Positions 4,023 to 5,310 of a stretch of DNA of 5,310 bases are shown in pieces. The position numbers and the translations under genes were made by a program. Numbering within the stretch: the first letter of the stretch is position 1; every line of letters begins with the position of its first letter. The notes below the pieces were generated by a model. It was given only the letters and a program-made list of their open reading frames with translations, had not been told where the DNA came from and searched no databases. The DNA comes from a bacterium (GTDB lineage: Bacteria > Patescibacteriota > Minisyncoccia > Phycocordibacterales > Phycocordibacteraceae), in the NCBI GenBank assembly GCA_021780575.1, contig JAJXYL010000021.1, forward strand, positions 1 to 5,310, given 5' to 3'.

Positions 4023-5310
4023 TCACGAGAAATCCTCCTGGTTTTCGTCGCCGTGTACCGGCGCTATGCCGGATGCGGCCCGTGTCAGCACTTCGCGCGG
4101 CTTGCTTCCGTCGGCGGAACCGATGACGCCCTTTGCTTCAAGGACGTCCATGAGGCGGGCCGCTCGCGAGTACCCTATCTTCAACTTCCGTTGAAGATAG
4201 GAGGTTGAGGCGCGGCCGGCGGCCTCGACGGCGGCGCGCGCATCCTCATACAGCGTATCGTCGATGTCATCGTCGCCAAGGTCCCCGTTTACGAGCCCGA
4301 TAACGTCGTTCGACTCCACACTCTCTCCGTTTCCGCCGAGATTGATACTCGAGAGATCGCCCGCGTTATGGCTCTTGATATAGCTCACCACCTTCTTGAC
4401 CTCGTTCTCGCTGATGAATGCCGTTTGGATGCGTACCGGCTTACCCATGTCGCTCGAGAGATAGAGCATGTCGCCCGCGCCGAGCAGGGTTTCCGCCCCC
4501 GCGCTGTCGAGAATGGTGCGGGAATCTATCTGGGAGGCTACTTGGAGCGCCATACGCGTCGGTACGTTCGCCTTAATAAGGCCGGTAATGACGTTAACCG
4601 ACGGGCGCTGGGTCGAGAGCACCAGGTGAATGCCGACTGCGCGCGACATCTGCGCGAGGCGGACGATGGAGGCTTCAAGTTCGCGCGGATAGGTGTGCAT
4701 GATGTCGGCGAGCTCATCGATGACGATGACGATGTAGGGGAGCGCCTCAGGCATCTCCGTCGCCTGTTTCGCCTTTGCCGGCTCATAGACGGATGCATGA
4801 TACGAATTGATGTCGCGGACATGCTCAGCCTCAAGGATGTTGTAGCGGCGATCCATCTCCTTTGCCGCCCACTTAAGCGACAGGATGGTCTTCTTCGGAT
4901 CGGTAATGACGGGCGTGAGGAGGTGCGGAATACCGTTATACGCGGTGAGCTCCACGCGCTTCGGGTCGATCATGATGAAGCGGAGCTGGTTCGGGCCGTT
5001 CCGGTAGAGCAGAGAAGTGATAATCGCGTGAATGGCGACCGACTTCCCAGATCCGGTTGCGCCGGCGACAAGGGCGTGTGGCATCTTCGCGATGTTGACG
5101 TAGTGCGGCGTGCCGCTAATGTCCCGACCGAGCGCGGCGAAGATCGGCTTCGTGCTCTCCGACCACTCCGGGGTTGAAAGGAGTCCGCCGAGGCCGACCA
5201 TCGCCTTCACCGTGTTCGGCACCTCAATTCCGACGAGCGACTTCCCGGGGATAGGCGCCTCAATGCGCACCGGGTGCGCCGCGAGAGCGAGTTCCAAGTT
5301 ATTGGCCAGG
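4023..5310 (-). CDS. ftsK: DNA translocase FtsK/SpoIIIE, motor and gamma domains, N-terminal part outside the window
   Basis: FtsK pumps double-stranded DNA at the division septum and helps resolve the chromosome terminus with Xer recombinases. The frame is open to the right edge, so the membrane part and linker are missing; 428 residues are visible. Numbering from the TTG at 5297: the alpha domain has VRIEAPIPGKSLVGIEVPN (10-28), the RecA-like motor has Walker A GATGSGKS (79-86), DPKRVELTAY (111-120) and Walker B VIVIDELAD (190-198), and STQRPSVNVITGLIKANVPT (228-247) is the typical late motif. After a Gly/Asp-rich linker (311-346) comes the winged-helix gamma domain (about 347-405) with LQRKLKIGYSRAARLMDVLE. 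That TTG is not the start, because conserved family sequence continues upstream of it. The TGA stop is followed 3 bases later by the Ig-like gene, so ftsK heads an operon leading to recA. Confidence 0.97.
   Translation of the reverse strand, partial: LANNLELALAAHPVRIEAPIPGKSLVGIEVPNTVKAMVGLGGLLSTPEWSESTKPIFAALGRDISGTPHYVNIAKMPHALVAGATGSGKSVAIHAIITSLLYRNGPNQLRFIMIDPKRVELTAYNGIPHLLTPVITDPKKTILSLKWAAKEMDRRYNILEAEHVRDINSYHASVYEPAKAKQATEMPEALPYIVIVIDELADIMHTYPRELEASIVRLAQMSRAVGIHLVLSTQRPSVNVITGLIKANVPTRMALQVASQIDSRTILDSAGAETLLGAGDMLYLSSDMGKPVRIQTAFISENEVKKVVSYIKSHNAGDLSSINLGGNGESVESNDVIGLVNGDLGDDDIDDTLYEDARAAVEAAGRASTSYLQRKLKIGYSRAARLMDVLEAKGVIGSADGSKPREVLTRAASGIAPVHGDENQEDFS
4034..4039 (-). promoter_or_regulatory. 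Shine-Dalgarno-like AGGAGG inside the end of ftsK, upstream of the Ig-like gene
   Basis: The minus strand reads AGGAGG from 4039 to 4034, within the ftsK codons for Gln-Glu-Asp near the C-terminus. Fourteen bases separate it from the ATG at 4019, longer than the usual 5-9. It is the only strong Shine-Dalgarno match seen before a gene start in the window. A GTG at 4026 has better spacing (7 bases) but is out of frame with the Ig-like protein. Confidence 0.45.
4174..4201. repeat. Perfect 12-bp inverted repeat with 4-base loop inside ftsK
   Basis: Positions 4174-4185 are the exact reverse complement of 4190-4201, with TTCC between them. In the ftsK mRNA this reads CCUAUCUUCAAC-GGAA-GUUGAAGAUAGG, a 12-bp stem capped by a GNRA-type tetraloop. 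It codes for the YLQRKLKI part of the gamma-domain winged helix. No T-tract follows in the mRNA direction, so it does not look like an intrinsic terminator. A self-complementary CTCGCGAG (4163-4170) lies just downstream in the transcript. Confidence 0.8.

Noticed and set aside
4017..4025. Possible TGA readthrough (recoded stop) joining ftsK to the Ig-like protein in the same frame
   Set aside because: FtsK is complete after its gamma domain, the next frame starts at once with a normal signal-type sequence, and recA also ends sensibly at TGA. Nothing points to UGA recoding as in Gracilibacteria or Absconditabacteria.
4368..5177. Open frame of 269 codons on the plus strand opposite ftsK
   Set aside because: It is the mirror of a conserved ftsK frame; the His/Asp/Arg-rich translation has no recognisable fold.

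Overview
The window reads as chromosomal core-gene DNA from a Candidate Phyla Radiation bacterium (Patescibacteria), most likely within Parcubacteria. The case rests on three things: a compact EF-P whose loop lacks the usual lysine, an ftsK / Ig-like protein / recA cluster, and a short rpsF-ssb-rpsR operon that stops without rplI. DNA is GC-rich by eye. Genes are tightly packed, and most starts lack a clear Shine-Dalgarno sequence. Placement within Parcubacteria is inference from protein flavour, not a computed phylogeny. The standard genetic code fits: TAA, TAG and TGA all act as stops at sensible protein ends.

Layout. Positions 1-931 (+) hold the end of rpsF, then complete ssb and rpsR, with gaps of 4 and 9 bases. 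This is the classic S6-SSB-S18 operon. A strong hairpin at 939-977, A-rich on one side and T-rich on the other, closes this operon and the convergent efp gene (995-1570, -). A 63-base divergent gap separates efp from an ECF-type sigma factor (1634-2233, +). The sigma gene overlaps a small two-helix membrane protein (about 2226-2555, +). A 62-base convergent gap follows. On the minus strand, read from the right edge leftward, come ftsK (open at the window edge), a membrane-anchored or secreted Ig-like protein, and recA, with gaps of 3 and 4 bases.

How they fit together. The left operon serves translation and single-stranded DNA binding. EF-P relieves ribosome stalling. The sigma factor and its membrane neighbour look like a possible signal-responsive pair, although the membrane protein has no recognised family. 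The right operon links chromosome translocation (FtsK) to recombination (RecA) around an envelope Ig-fold protein.

No mobile element, CRISPR array, tRNA or rRNA was seen. I found no plainly new multi-gene system. The best leads are the sigma/membrane-protein pair, the EF-P loop with Gln-Arg at the modification site, a perfect 12-bp inverted repeat inside ftsK, and the unusual Ig-like gene between ftsK and recA.
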